Origin: Tritrichomonas musculus
Lineage: Eukaryota > Parabasalia > Tritrichomonadida > Tritrichomonadidae
Assembly (NCBI GenBank): GCA_039105265.1
Contig: JAPFFF010000005.1
Span: 62,001-126,000 of the forward strand
DNA length: 64,000 nt
Direction of reading: 5' to 3'
Part shown: in pieces, positions 1 through 13,000 of the stretch
Numbering within the stretch: position 1 is the stretch's first letter
Layout of the letters: each line of letters starts with the position of its first letter
The notes under the pieces: model-generated
Database searches by the model: none
What the model was told of the DNA's origin: nothing
The model's input: only the letters and a program-made list of their open reading frames with translations
Position numbers and translations under genes: made by a program

Positions 1-1149
1 AAGCATATCAAATTTTCAATTGTCTTATTAAAATTGATATTTTCAATAGTTAAAAATCATTCTATATTCATAAAAACATGATATATAAAAAGTTTAAATT
101 GTATATTATTATATATATTAATAAATAAATATAAATATTATTTATGAATTAGATTCAACTATTTTATCATTATTCCAAAAATTTTGGAATACTGAAAAAG
201 TTCAAATTTTGCATATATAAGAATCAATCAAACAATTTAAACTGATAATTGGAATAAATATTTAATAAATATATATATTCAAATAGTATAGATGCATATA
301 TATTAAAATATAGAAATAAATTCAGTAAAATCCAATATTAGGTTTTTTATAATACTTTTTAATCAAAATAGATGAATGTATGTATGGTTTGAAGTTTATT
401 CATCATTTTATGGTTCAAACCCAAATAATTATTTTCAAAATATATGTCAATATTATCTTCTTAAACTAAGCTTAATATTATATTATTTTGATGAATGAAA
501 TAGAATCACATTCTGAAATACATTAAATTTTTCTCAATATATTTCCCAAAATACCAAAAAATATAAACGTATACTATTTTTTGAATTAATTTTTTAAAAG
601 TTAATTAAAAAGATTTTCAACAATAAATAATATACTTTTATTACTTATAATTCAAAGAATATATGTATATAATATGAAATAGTAATGCTAACTATACATT
701 GTAAAAAACCCTGACGAACAGACTTTTTGACCACCCTGTATATTAGGTGTCTGTTCTTTGAGTAATTAGAGTTCATCATTTTTCAATGGTATTTGTTGTT
801 ATTGTATTGAAAATAATAGTTTTGTATTTTTCATTTTGAATGTCATCATTTTCTTTTCAATAAATGCTAATAAAGAGTTCCCAAAAATAATAATATTCTT
901 TTTTTAACCATTCAAATTTCACAAAATCACCAATATTGAAGAGATGTTTTAATATATATGTATAAATATATAATTAATAGAATCAAAGAGCTTAACAAAT
1001 TTTAAAATGATAAATTGATTATGTTCTTTTGTTATATAATAAATTGTTTTATGAAAAAAAAAAAAAACAAAAGCATATTCATTTATAAATTTTTATTAAT
1101 GAAGTTTAAATTAATTTAATTACTCATAGAAAGACACTTATTGAAAAAA
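1..1149. other. AT-rich flank without recognised gene
   Basis: No convincing coding region was found on either strand. The stretch is strongly AT-rich, with many short A and T runs. It lies downstream of the stop codon of the minus-strand ankyrin gene and probably contains its 3' flank. A less AT-rich patch near 705-770 and a short inverted repeat (GGTTTGAA and TTCAAACC, near 383-419) stand out, but I cannot assign either a function. Confidence 0.5.
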
Positions 1150-2755
1150 TCATGCATTTCTGTGATCAAATAAAAGTCGAGTGATTTCTTTGTTATGAAG
1201 ATGAAAAGCTAGATCAAAAGCATTATTGATATTTAAATATTCAAAAAAGAATTGCATTAATAAAAGAAGTGTTTTAAAAATAGGATTGAAATATTGGATT
1301 TTGAAATGTTATTAATAGCATCAATATCTAATTTTATTTGAATTATGAAATATGCAATGTTATTAAAACATGTATTTCAAACTTTATAAAAAGAATGTTC
1401 TTAAAATGAATGGAGTATCAATATCAATTTGTTTACTTGATAATAAAATTTTAACCATTTCAATATCTTGTTTTTTAACTGCCACGTACAAAGCTGTTTT
1501 ATCAAATAAATAAAATGAAATTGTATTAAAAATTTTACTGTTTTTAAATGTAATTAAAATATTTTTATGTTTTGAACTTTATCAAAATTGATGTATATAA
1601 ACTCCATTAAAGCATTTGATCTATAAAATATAATAAAAACAATTGTTATTAAATTTGATAAATAAAAAAGTTAATTAAAATGCATAAAACGTTGAGATCT
1701 GTACGGTCACATGCTACTAGAACTTTAACAATATCTTTTTTATCTTTTTCAACTGCAATTTGTAATGCTGTTTTATGAATTGATGATGTCAAACTTTTTT
1801 AAAATAAATAATTTAGAAACATAATAAAAAAAAATGAATTTTTTTATAATTTTATTTAAAAAAATATTGGCATAATTGTATGAAAAATATTTTTTTTTAA
1901 TTTCATTAAAACATTAATGTTCAGAATTTCATTCAAATTATTAAGCATTTGAAATATTATTTAAAGTAAATTATCAAATTTTATAAATATTTTCACATTT
2001 TTAAACGCATAGAATATTTGGATTAGTTTTTTTGTTTGATAACAAAAGTTTTACGATATCAACATTTCCCATTTCTACAGCCATAAACAATGCTGTTTTA
2101 TAAAAATTGTTAATAAACTGTATTACTAATAATTAATTTATAATATCATTTAAATACTTGATTAAAAATGGTATTAAAAAATTATGAAAATTTCATTTAA
2201 AAATTTACCTTTGAATTCTATGAAAAAAAAATATTTGTTTTAATCATATTAAAAAAAAAATATTCATTAAATATTAGGAATGTTGGGATTGATATCATTA
2301 CATGACAACAAAAGTTCAATGATTTCAATATTCTTTTGAGCAACTGCTAAATGTAATGCTGTCTGATAAAATTTAATAAAAAAAATATCATCAAAATTTT
2401 GGATGTAAAATGTTATTGAATTTAATGAATCAAAATTTCATTCAAAAAATTGATGCTAAAACATAATTTTTAATCAAATATGTTTAAATGTAATTGAATC
2501 AAGAAAATAAGAATGAAATTAAATACGTTTTTCATGGATGTCATTGAATTATGAGATTTTGTATTGGATTAAAATATTCTTATATGAAATTCTATAAAAA
2601 CAAGTTGGTTTGAATTGAATTGAAATATTCAATGGTAGATTTTAAAAGAAAAAAAAAATAAATATCATTGAAAAATTAATTTTTGAATGACATTCAAATT
2701 GGATTTTTGAAATATACAAGTAAGCATAATTTAATTCAACTTTATTGGTGTTTAA
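1150..2755 (-). repeat. C-terminal ankyrin units of host gene, with AT-rich spacers
   Basis: Read on the minus strand, this stretch holds single ankyrin-type units at about 2278-2362, 2010-2100, 1680-1785, 1395-1500 and 1150-1230. It also holds the end of the unit split by the large element (about 2700-2755). Each unit reads like KTALxxAVExxNxxIVKxLLS followed by a D(I/V)N-type end. None of the units contains a stop or frameshift, whereas the spacers contain many stops. The last unit ends in a TGA at 1150-1152, a plausible gene end. Ankyrin repeats mediate protein binding and are hugely expanded in trichomonads. The spacers could be unusual introns or decayed linkers; no consistent GT/AG splice sites are visible. 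Confidence 0.65.
2751..2755. repeat. Left target-site duplication TTTAA of the large Maverick
   Basis: TTTAA lies directly outside the left terminal repeat and is repeated at 49230-49234 outside the right repeat. Five to six bp is the duplication size known for Maverick integrases. Removing the element together with one copy restores a continuous ankyrin unit. Confidence 0.85.
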
Positions 2756-2985
2756 AGTAGTTATATATTTGCCACGATTTTTGCACTTCGTTCAAAAACC
2801 GCGTCAAATATTTCCCATCCGCGACCCCAGCCCCGCTATGCCAGGTATGATCCCCCACTCCCATTAATGATCTTCCACTGGGCTGCTCTCAGGATTCCTC
2901 TCAACGCTCTGCTAGGAAGGAGGCCCTGTATCGTTAATATCAAAAAAGCTATAGAAAAAGTTGTTAATTGTGTGGTTTACTTAAA
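2756..2985 (+). repeat. Left terminal inverted repeat of the large Maverick (230 bp)
   Basis: Begins AGTAGTTATATATTTGCC and matches the reverse complement of 49000-49229 with only a few substitutions and equal length. The inner end covers the stop codon of the first gene (minus strand, stop at 2981-2983). It is markedly more GC-rich than its surroundings. Short ORFs inside it are by-products of the repeat. Confidence 0.93.
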
Positions 2986-3511
2986 GGCATTCTTTCCAAT
3001 CGTTTGCATGGCATTCAATTGGATAGTATATCCATCTTGTGTAAAATCCTATTCTAATAAATAAATGCTCTGCATATGAATCTAAAAATTGGTTCATTCC
3101 TCTTTGAGGATCCATTAGGGTCCAATCAATTGTGGCATTTGGGAAAAATTGAAAGAATCTGGTAGAAATGCTCGTAAAAAGATTTTCATCGAAATTGAAT
3201 TTACATTTGACTATATCAAGGGTTGTTTCAAACAATTTTTGTCGAATTTCTATGCATTTGTGAAGTTCACGATAATAATTTCTGATAAATGCTTGCTTTG
3301 GGCCAATATTGAATGGTGAATCTTGTGCAGTAACAATTTTACATAAGCTCTGGTACATATAGTCATCTTCATTTAAATCTAAATCTTCTGGGTGTTTATC
3401 GATAAGATCTGATAGGTTCTCTATTGGATAGTTCTCTGTAGGCTCTACGTTGCACTCGGAGATGGCGAACATAAGTAAAAATGATGTGATGAGGTGAGCA
3501 CGAAAAATCAT
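2981..3511 (-). CDS. Secreted or membrane-targeted hypothetical protein (176 aa)
   Basis: I do not recognise the family. The protein begins with a signal-peptide-like stretch (residues 1-20, hydrophobic LITSFLLMFAIS core, then Cys) and continues as an acidic, cysteine-containing, largely helical domain with no second membrane segment. It is the outermost gene on the left, reading toward the left end, and its stop codon lies inside the terminal repeat. It diverges from the next gene (start 3622) across a shared promoter region that is nearly repeated at the other end of the element. A role at the cell surface or in the secretory route is an inference from the signal peptide only. Confidence 0.7.
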   Translation of the reverse strand: MIFRAHLITSFLLMFAISECNVEPTENYPIENLSDLIDKHPEDLDLNEDDYMYQSLCKIVTAQDSPFNIGPKQAFIRNYYRELHKCIEIRQKLFETTLDIVKCKFNFDENLFTSISTRFFQFFPNATIDWTLMDPQRGMNQFLDSYAEHLFIRIGFYTRWIYYPIECHANDWKECL

Positions 3512-3621
3512 ATTTTTTATTTGGGTCCCCTCTATGAGGGGTGCCCCTAAGTTTTTTGGGGTGGAGACCGTTTACCAAAAATCTAATTTTTTCTCGTTAG
3601 GTCATCACATCACTTTTTTTC
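3484..3621. promoter_or_regulatory. Left copy of a bidirectional promoter module
   Basis: The intergenic region between divergent genes holds GATGTGATGAGGTGAGC on one side. On the other side, read on the minus strand, it holds GTGATGACCTAACGAG, AAAAATTAGATTTTTGGT and AAACGGTC blocks. It also has a GC-rich centre (GGGTCCCCTCTATGAGGGG). The same arrangement occurs in opposite orientation at 48212-48354, and half of it occurs at 45884-45935. AACGG resembles the Myb-type core promoter element known from Trichomonas, and TCACTTTTTTT just before the ATG resembles the trichomonad initiator. Confidence 0.7.
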
Positions 3622-4032
3622 ATGTACAGCAGGAAGCAAGATAAGCAAAGTCTTAAGGTGTTCAGAAAGACAGTACGCAGCTTTATTTATGATACAACAA
3701 GGTTATTGGAATTAGCTGATTCATTAAACGACGACATGAAAACAATCGAAAAACTGGAATCAGAAAATCGAAGGCTCACCGAACAAAACGGCTATATAAA
3801 TTCTGAAATTGGGAAAAATTCAATGTCCGATCCAAGATGGGAAATGATTGTCGAAAATGAGCTAAAAATTGATAAAAATCAAGATAAATTGGACGATTTG
3901 AAAAAAGAAGAAGAAAAAAAGAAAGTCCAATTGGAAACAAAAGCACAAGTATTGAATCAATTTGTCGATGAGTTACGAGATTGCTTCGTTGACCCACTAA
4001 ATTTGGGAGAACCAGAATATTCAGATGAATAA
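3622..4032 (+). CDS. Coiled-coil hypothetical protein (136 aa)
   Basis: Unrecognised family. Residues 20-120 are rich in Lys, Glu, Asp and Leu with heptad-like spacing, predicting a long coiled coil. The C-terminus is acidic (GEPEYSDE). There is no signal peptide or membrane segment. The ATG at 3622 follows the divergent promoter module directly. The giant structural gene begins 49 bp downstream on the same strand. Confidence 0.7.
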   Translation: MYSRKQDKQSLKVFRKTVRSFIYDTTRLLELADSLNDDMKTIEKLESENRRLTEQNGYINSEIGKNSMSDPRWEMIVENELKIDKNQDKLDDLKKEEEKKKVQLETKAQVLNQFVDELRDCFVDPLNLGEPEYSDE

Positions 4033-4081
4033 ACCATTTAATTTTCACTATTTGTTGTTTTATGTTTATTTTTATTGAAAA

Positions 4082-7000
4082 ATGGATGAAAATCAACAAC
4101 CTGAACAAAATCAACAACCTGAACAATTAACAGATGAACAACTCCTTGCAAAATATCAAGAAGCAAAACAAGATTTATTAAATAATAAGGGTGGTGTTAT
4201 AAGTAAATATGGTGGATATATATTTCCTGATGAAGATAGTAGACAAGAATTTGATTGGTTGTATGATGCATGTTGTAAAGTATCGAATGAACCACCAAAA
4301 TTAAATACAGTAATTAATTATTATCAAAAACATCCAAAGGAAATAGAGAATGAATGGATTGATTTGATTGAATACACTCGAGTAGTTTTAGATTTTACGA
4401 TTAACAGTGAAGTCAGAAATATTTATTGCCCTGGATTCGGTATTGCAGAAATTGATAAAGAATTTCAAATATGTAAAACCAATAATAAATCTCTACTGGA
4501 TAGTTTGGAAAATTTTCGAAAATATAGATTGGACAGACTTTTTAAAGTATTTGGAATAGATGATGAGGAAATAAAAGAATGGAAAAGTAATTATCAAAGT
4601 GGGGGAGAATATCTTGGGTGGACAGAATTGGAAGCTGCTTTTTGGTGGAGTGTTTGTCAACGCATTTATCGATTTAATGGAAAATATGAAATTGATTATC
4701 TTGTTAAAATTTTAGAGATTAGAGATCCACTCGCAGATATTGTTTCATTTCGCGGAATCAGTTATCATCAAGAAATGGTCAAATTTTATTTAACAATGAA
4801 GGATGATATTCTGAATATTAATTTCAACATTTTGACTGGTTTAATTCAAAATCAAGATTTGAATACAATGGTTAATTACTTCAGATCAAAAATAACTCGA
4901 ACAAGTCCGGCAGGAAATCAAATTATTTGTCCAAAAGAATTGTTTGACATAAGAGTATGGGATTATTATCAAGATGCAGCAAATAATACCATAAAAGACG
5001 TATTTTCAAAATTGAAGTTGTTAGAAGAAAAATTTATTGAGTTGGAAGCACTTGGATGGAAAAATACATATATTGTTTACACATGGACCTTTTATAAATT
5101 GAGAGAGCAAAACATTCGTTATCTCGAACCTGATAATGCAATTAATACATTTATTGATCTTACAAATATCTTACCCACACTCGGAACAGATGATTGTTTA
5201 AAATTATTATATGTTCCAGGAATCGAAACAACATATAATGCAATCGCTAAGCTGACTGATACACAAATAACTGCATTTAGAATCGACACTCAAAAATCTA
5301 AAAATTATCAAAGAATTTTAGAAGCTCAGAGAATAAAGAAAAGAGCAATTTATGATTTAATTAGAGAGATTTATGCTGTAAAAAATCCAAACGTACAAGG
5401 TCAATTAACAGTAGACCAAGTAGATCAAATTTATTATACAAAATTCAACGAAAGATATAAAAATAATCAAGATCCATCTCAAATAAATGAACATATTCTA
5501 GATGAATTACAAAATGAATATAAAGAAATATCTCCTGAAAAAGCAAAATTGAAAATCGAAGAATTCCAAAAACAGAGGTTATGGTCAAATGAAGAACTTT
5601 GGAGATTTTGTGTTATGTTTAACTATGCAAAAGGCATTGAGACAAGTGGAGATGCTGATATATTATGTGATTCGTTAAGTCAAGAATATGATTTGAATTA
5701 TTATGCTGCTAAGGAATTTTTACAAGATACATTGGATCAATCAAATCCGATAGAAAAGGAAAAATATATCGAAGCAGAAATCGTAGCAATGCATGTTAAT
5801 CTAATATTTATAAAAGAAAAGGATGGTTATTCTAGACAAAAATTTTGGTTCGGCTTTTATAATAATATCCCACAATTACAAGAAACAAAAGAACATGAAG
5901 TAAATGAAGCAATTCAAGGATTAGGTCCGCAAAATTTGACAGATGAGCAACAATTTACACAAAAACATAATTTGACAATGAAGTGGTATCGAAAAGAATA
6001 TCAGAGAAAAAAGGATGAATTCAAGAAATTTTTAACAGATCATCCAGGACAACAATTTGAAACATTCGCAATTTTCCATGATCAATATCAAGAAGAAATG
6101 ATGAAAAGAGAAAAAAAGCAAAATGAAGAAGATGAGGCATTTGCAAAAGAAATCCAAGATTCAATTGAAATTCCAGAAAGAAAATTAGAGGCTATCGTTC
6201 AAGAATCAAATATGGAAATAGAGAATCCAGAAAGGGTTAAAGAAATAAAAAAACAATCTTTGCTTTTAGAAAAGGATGAATTATTAGAAGAATATAAGCA
6301 AAAGTGTTTATCCTTTTTTGAGGAGAACTCATATGGTTTACCATGGATTCAAATATCGAATTGGGCAAATTTAGATAACGAAATATCAGGAATTCAAAAG
6401 TTAATAGCAGAGGAGACAATACAGACGATTGACGAATTACAAGCATGTATGAGTGAACATTCACGAAATATGATTGATAATTGGATAAAAGTGATTGGAA
6501 AATTTTATTTAAAATTTGAGAATAACATTCAAACTACAAATGAAACATTGGACGCAGAATTGGGAAAACTAACAATTGTTAAACAAGCAGATAATCATTA
6601 TGCGAAAGATGACTTAGAAAAAATATTAACTTTATTGAATAGATCATTTCAAGATATTCGTTTAATCGTTAATGAAGAATTTGATTCATTATATCGTATG
6701 ACAGGAAATACAACAAATTTAGATGCAGAATCATATTATCAGAAAAAAATAATTCAAAAATTAAATAATGATTTTATAACAAGAGGTGAAGTACCAACGA
6801 AAATAGAGGTTATTGAACAATTACAAAAAGGATCAGGATCAAAAATAGAAGAAGTAGAATTTCCACGATATCTTGGATTATATCAAAGTGCTGTGAACGA
6901 AATATTAAAGCCGTTTAATTTAAGTAAGAACAAGTTAACTGAATTTTATTCATTATTTGTTAAAGATGGATCTTGTCAAGCTTTGTTCAAAGAAGATAGA

Positions 7001-10000
7001 GAAAAACAATGGGAGAACAAATTAAATGAAACCTCAGAAATTGTTAAAAATTATCGAGATCGTTATGAACAATCGTTATCAAATCGAAAGAATATGATAA
7101 AGGATCTAATTCAAATAGAACAAGAAACAAGTAAATATCGTCCAAATTCAAATTATAATCAAGCAGTAAGAAAAAGTGAATTGGAAGCTCTTTATATAAA
7201 CGGTGATCAAATTACAAAAGATTTGGACGAGGATTTATCTCATAGATTGAATTTCGCAATTCAAGAGAATGATATCGAACAGAAAGAAAATAAGAAAAAG
7301 AAGGTGTTGTCAATGTTAAATAGTCATGGATTACAAGTTGATGACGATACTCTGGAAAGATATACGGCAATGTATAATGATAAAGAAGGAAAACGAGCCG
7401 TGGAACAAGATATTACAAATGCAAAGACTACATTAACAAATAAATTAAAATCAGATGTACAATCAAAAATAACAGAAAATCTTATCAAAATTAATCAAAT
7501 CGCTGAAAAAGTTCCAGGGGTTAGCTCAGTTGATGAAAATACAATCTTACAAAATGTTACAAATAAAATTTTATCAAATCCTAATCAAATAAATACAATT
7601 ATTGATGAGGAAGAAGAGAAATGGAAAGAAAAGTTGGAACAAGCATTAAAACAAGAAAATGATTATATGTCAGCAAAAATCGTCGAGATATTAAGACAAT
7701 CAAAGAGAAAATTTGACCAAAATGATGTTATACAAATAAGATCTCAATTTATTAAACAAAATGATATTCCGACTAAAGAAGCACAATTTGAAGAATGGCA
7801 AAGATCATGGATTGCTTCAAAACAAGATATTGATAAGAAAATGGGAGAAATAATAACAATAATAGCACAAAGAGCAAATCTAGAAGGTCAACCATTTGAT
7901 CAACAGAAAGAAGAGAATGAAATATTTATAAAGGATATTGAATCAGAAACCGAACAAAGTAAAGCCTTAGAAAAATTACAAAATCGGCTCAATAATGAAA
8001 AATCTCTATTGAAATCTGTTCAAGATAAAAAGAAACTTGAGAATTTAAAAGTTCAAGTACAACATGCTTATGGAAGTGAATTTACTGATAACTTTTGGAA
8101 TGGAATATTGGTCGATCAGAAAATTGAAAATAAAGAAGAGTATATCAAAGAATTAATTAAAAATAAGAATACAGAAAAAGGAAAAGAAGATGAGAATTTG
8201 AAAAATGCTATTAACGAAAGTTTTACAACTCTATTTCCTGATTGGGATATCAATCAGTATCGTTTTGATCATTTAGTTCAATACTTAGTTTTGTATACAC
8301 CAAATGTAGAAACAAAAGCTGATTTATTAAAATATATGAATGATCATAAGGAAGATTTCTTCAGGGGAGGAATTGTAATGAAACGTTGGAATAAATATTC
8401 ATATAACAATAAAAAAATAGGGTTTCAATCATTAATTGACTATCGTTATAATTTAGACGAAATCTTTAATATGTTAAAGAGATACCAAGCTGAAATTCAA
8501 ATTTTCGAATATTCACCTATTAAAATTATTGAATTGAAAAATGTTTCACCTCCGTTAAAATCAGATGGTCAACCAGATTATAATCAAATTATAACTAATT
8601 ACCAAAATATCGTTCAACAATACCAAAATTTAGAAAGACAAAAGAAAAATGATCAGGCCTTTTATCAAGAATTCAACGAACGAACAAAAAAGATTCATGA
8701 CAAAGAACAAAAAGATGACTTATTCAAAGAAGTTGTTGGCCATTGTAATAATTCAGGAGATATTCAACAATACTTGAATGCACGAACTTATTACATTTCT
8801 ATGGGTCATGATATGGATAAGTATTTTGATAGATTAGAATTTGAAAAAGTTTATAAAAGTTATGAAGGAAAAGAAAATATGAATTTAAAAATGGACGTAA
8901 TCATTGGAAATACAAAAGCAGAAGATATTCCTCAAATCAATATGCTCGAACAAGAATTACATAATCTTTATCCAACTCGATTTACTGACAAGAGATTTCG
9001 TGATGTAAAAATGACTTATTTCCCTCAGAATGGTTCTGCATATAAATTTTATTTAGAGTCTGAATTAGCTTATGACAAATATAAAAAATATCATGAAAAA
9101 CAAAGTCATTTTCCAACATTTATGGATTATTTTCAAAATCAGACAAATGGTGATTTATCAACTCATGGACAGTATTTTCAAGATGAGGTTGCAGATATCG
9201 AAGAAACAGAACGTGTTTTATCTTTGAATGATAACATAAATAACAAAATAAGAGAATTGAATGAATTTTTACCGAATGATGATCAATATTCAATAAAAAG
9301 AATAGCAGCTGCTTGGAGAAATAAAAATGTTGTTCAAGTTGGTGAATCTTTACAAAATATGATTAATAATCAAATCAATGGAAGAGATACGAATGCTAAT
9401 TTGGATCAAGCTTTAATGATTTGGAAACAACATTTTCCTGAGGATCTCAAAAGTCCATCTGATTGGAGAATGGAATGGGAAGGAAATTATAATGCTATCA
9501 ATGCGATAAATAAATTAGGTGCGTTGTATGAATTTTATTATAAAACTCATCCTTGGGAAGGTGTTAATTTAAAGAAATTTGTAAGAGAGAAAGCGAAGGA
9601 TTCAATCACAGAAGCTCAAAAAATACTTCAAGATTATTATGATAAAAATTATCACAATTATTCTGTCACTTGGGATCAAAGTAGTGTGTTTCATGATTAT
9701 CTTGAAAAATATTCAAAAGCATTTGGACGAAATTATGTTGAAGCTTGGGGACATTTGTATGGAAAATTCAATGGAGATTTGAATGAATGTATTGATTTCT
9801 TTGAGAGTTATGAAAAAGTGAAGAAAATAAATGAGAAATTTCCGAAAAAAGGTAATAAATTATATAACGACGTCATTCAATACTTTAATGAATACATGAA
9901 AATGACAGATCCAACAGTCAAATCTGCTTATCGAAAGAATTGGCAAGAGAAATATGATTCCTATAAGAAAACTTCAAAAACTTGGTCAACTGATAGTAAC

Positions 10001-13000
10001 TATAAGAAAGCAAGAGAATTGTTAGCGAAAATAAAACCACAATATGTTTCTTATATAACTCAACCTGATTTAACTTGGACAAATGAAGAAATGTATGCAA
10101 ACTATTTAATTCCTATTGTTTCAACATATTACAAACAATTAAACAATGGAAAAGATTATTCAATGACAGGTCAAGAAAAAGATTCAACATTATTTGATCA
10201 AATTTTGGCGAAAGTGGAAGAAAAAGAACAAGATGAAGAAACGTGGGGAAAATCAGATGTTGAAGCAACATTTGAATCATATAAATCAACAAATCAAATA
10301 GATTCAACATTAACATATAAACAATTGAAAGACAAATATAAAACTCCTGAAAAAGCTCGAATTGCTATTGAAATTGATAAATATAGAAAATTAATTAAAA
10401 ATAGATTCTCTATATTTGATGAAGATTTGCCAGGTGATACTCGTTTTACTGGATATCATGAGACAGCCTTAGATTCAGAAGAAAGATTAGCTTGGTGTCG
10501 AAAATTTTATAGTCAAATAACACAAAATTATGCACAATCATGGAATTCACCTGCATTCAATGAAATTTGGCATAAATATCGATATTATCATAATGATGAT
10601 GAACAAACATCTTCAATAGAAAAGACAGCCGCGTTATATAATTTTGACTATAATAAAGGTAAAACTGATTTAAATTATAAATATCATTTAGATTTATATA
10701 ATGACACATTCAAGAAAAAATATACTGTTAAAACAAAGAAGGATAAATATATTTCATTAACAAGTGATAAAGCAGGTGAGTTGACTGATGAACAGAAAGA
10801 ACAAGTGATAGATATTATTCAAACAGCTGTTCGTGGTTATAATCAATATCGAAGTGATGAATTTCAAAATGCGTTATTAACGCTTAATAGACATGCTGAT
10901 CGTGAATGGACAATTCATGATATAGTGCTTGAATATGAAGATAACTATCAAGGAGCATTATTCTTTTGTCAATGTCAAACTTTGAAATACAAATTAATTG
11001 CTTTACTTCCAGATAAGGTCACAGAAATAAACGCAATTCCGAATTCAACGGATGGAAAGACAAAATTAGAAAAAATGTTACGTGAAGCTGAAAAAGATGA
11101 GAGGTCATTTTTCTCTGTGACTTTTCAAGATCTACTCCGTCATTATAATCATATTACACAAGAAGTTCACGATGTTGATTCAATCAGAGACAAATTAGGA
11201 AAAAATTTCAAAGATTGTACAAATCGAATGAAGATTGAATTAATCAAATATGAATTAGAAACCGTATACGAATATCCAAAAGTGAAACTCAATGCAATCA
11301 ATGGTGACAATTGGGAACAAATATTAGATAAATTAGAACGATTACAAAATGAGTTGAATTTAAAAATTAATAAATTCGGAGGAGATACTGTTGTCACTCG
11401 ATATTGGAATGAATATGCAAGAACAGGGAATGCATTTAGTGATATCACAGAACTTTTGAAATATAAAGAATATGATATAGATGAGGCAAAGTATGAATTC
11501 TTATCAAAAATATGGGAAAAATGGTCAGGACAAAAAGATGATCTCAAAGGAACAACACTGAAAGAAAAAATCAAAAACTTACAGATATTATGTGATGCTT
11601 ATTTTGATAAATATAATAGATTCCGAAGTGATCCCGTATTGATACAATTAATAAATGATCACTCTAATAAAGTTACTTGGGAAACTCTCATAAACAAATT
11701 TCAAACAGAAACAAATGTAGAAAAAGCAGTGTTTGATGCAAGAGCTTATGTTGCTAATGAAATGAATCGTGACCAATATGCAGTTATGCTACGAGATTTG
11801 GGTGAAACGGACAATGACTATTTAAAAATTGAAGACCCTCAACAACTTTTCAAATATTTGGAAGATAAGATTCAGAGATATCATGAAAATAGAACAAAAT
11901 GGACAACGTTAGATGCTGATAGACAGATTTGGAATTCGAATCATAAAGAAGATAAACTACCTGAATGGCAAAATGCTTATAAAAAATGGAAAGGTGATTG
12001 GGATAATGCATACGAAGCACTTCGTGCAAATGCGTTAAGTGTTTGGTATAAAAATGAGTTTGGTAAGGATTATGTATCAGATAAAACGAATAAAGAAAAA
12101 GTTATCACATTAACTGATTTAAAGAATCGATATGACTCACATTATAAAGGAGTTGGGAAATGGAGGAGATATTGGAAAGATTACGACAAAAGATTCGAAA
12201 AGAAAACGACTTTTGAAGAGATTGTTAACTTATTTCAAGATGATGTTGACGCTGCAGAAGACTATTTTCTTTATCATATTATGAGAAGCAAATATAAAAA
12301 TCAATTTGGTAAAGAGTTTGATGATCTGAAGAATCCAACACGAGAAGATATAAAAGATTTAGAAATTGAGGTGAAAAGATTAGATAAAGCTAAAAATAAA
12401 GCAGCTAATGACCAAAAACTAAGAGACTTATTTGAAGAATATCAAAGAAAATATCCAGAATCCGATACTGCTGTAGTTTCAACAATACGTTCAATGTTGA
12501 ACCAACATAATATGAATGTTGAAGAAACTAAATATTATCTAGAACTGAAAAATATTATCAAAGATTTTGAAACGAAATATAATTATGTAATTTCTGATCA
12601 CGATCTCATGGAAGGTGAGTATGGATCAACAAAAGAAGCTCAAATAAAGAAATTAAAAGTTGAATATCAAAGATTTGAAAATGAATATGATAAATTACAA
12701 AACTTTCCAAAAATCAAAGAATATTTAGAAATTTATAATGATGATTTAGGTGAAGGAAAGAGTTTATTAGATTTGTTTAATAAAGAAGAGAATGATCATA
12801 ATGCTTACAAAACTTATTATGAAATATTGATAACTGTTCATAACAAAAAGAATCCGAATAAAGCAAAAGATATCAACCAGAAACCTCAAAGTTATTCAAG
12901 AGCATGTGATGATTTGAAATTAGAAGTTGAAAATATTCTTGAAGCAATTAGAAAATTCGGTGGAAACAAACAATGGTCAAAATTAACAAATGCAGAGAAA

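Noticed and set aside
1-2750. CRISPR-like array from regularly spaced units and spacers
   Set aside because: Units encode ankyrin repeats, vary in sequence and are eukaryotic; spacers are AT-rich and unequal.
2867-3064. 65-residue ORF at the left end (and its mirror at 48843-49118)
   Set aside because: Both come from the inverted terminal repeat; no promoter or domain.
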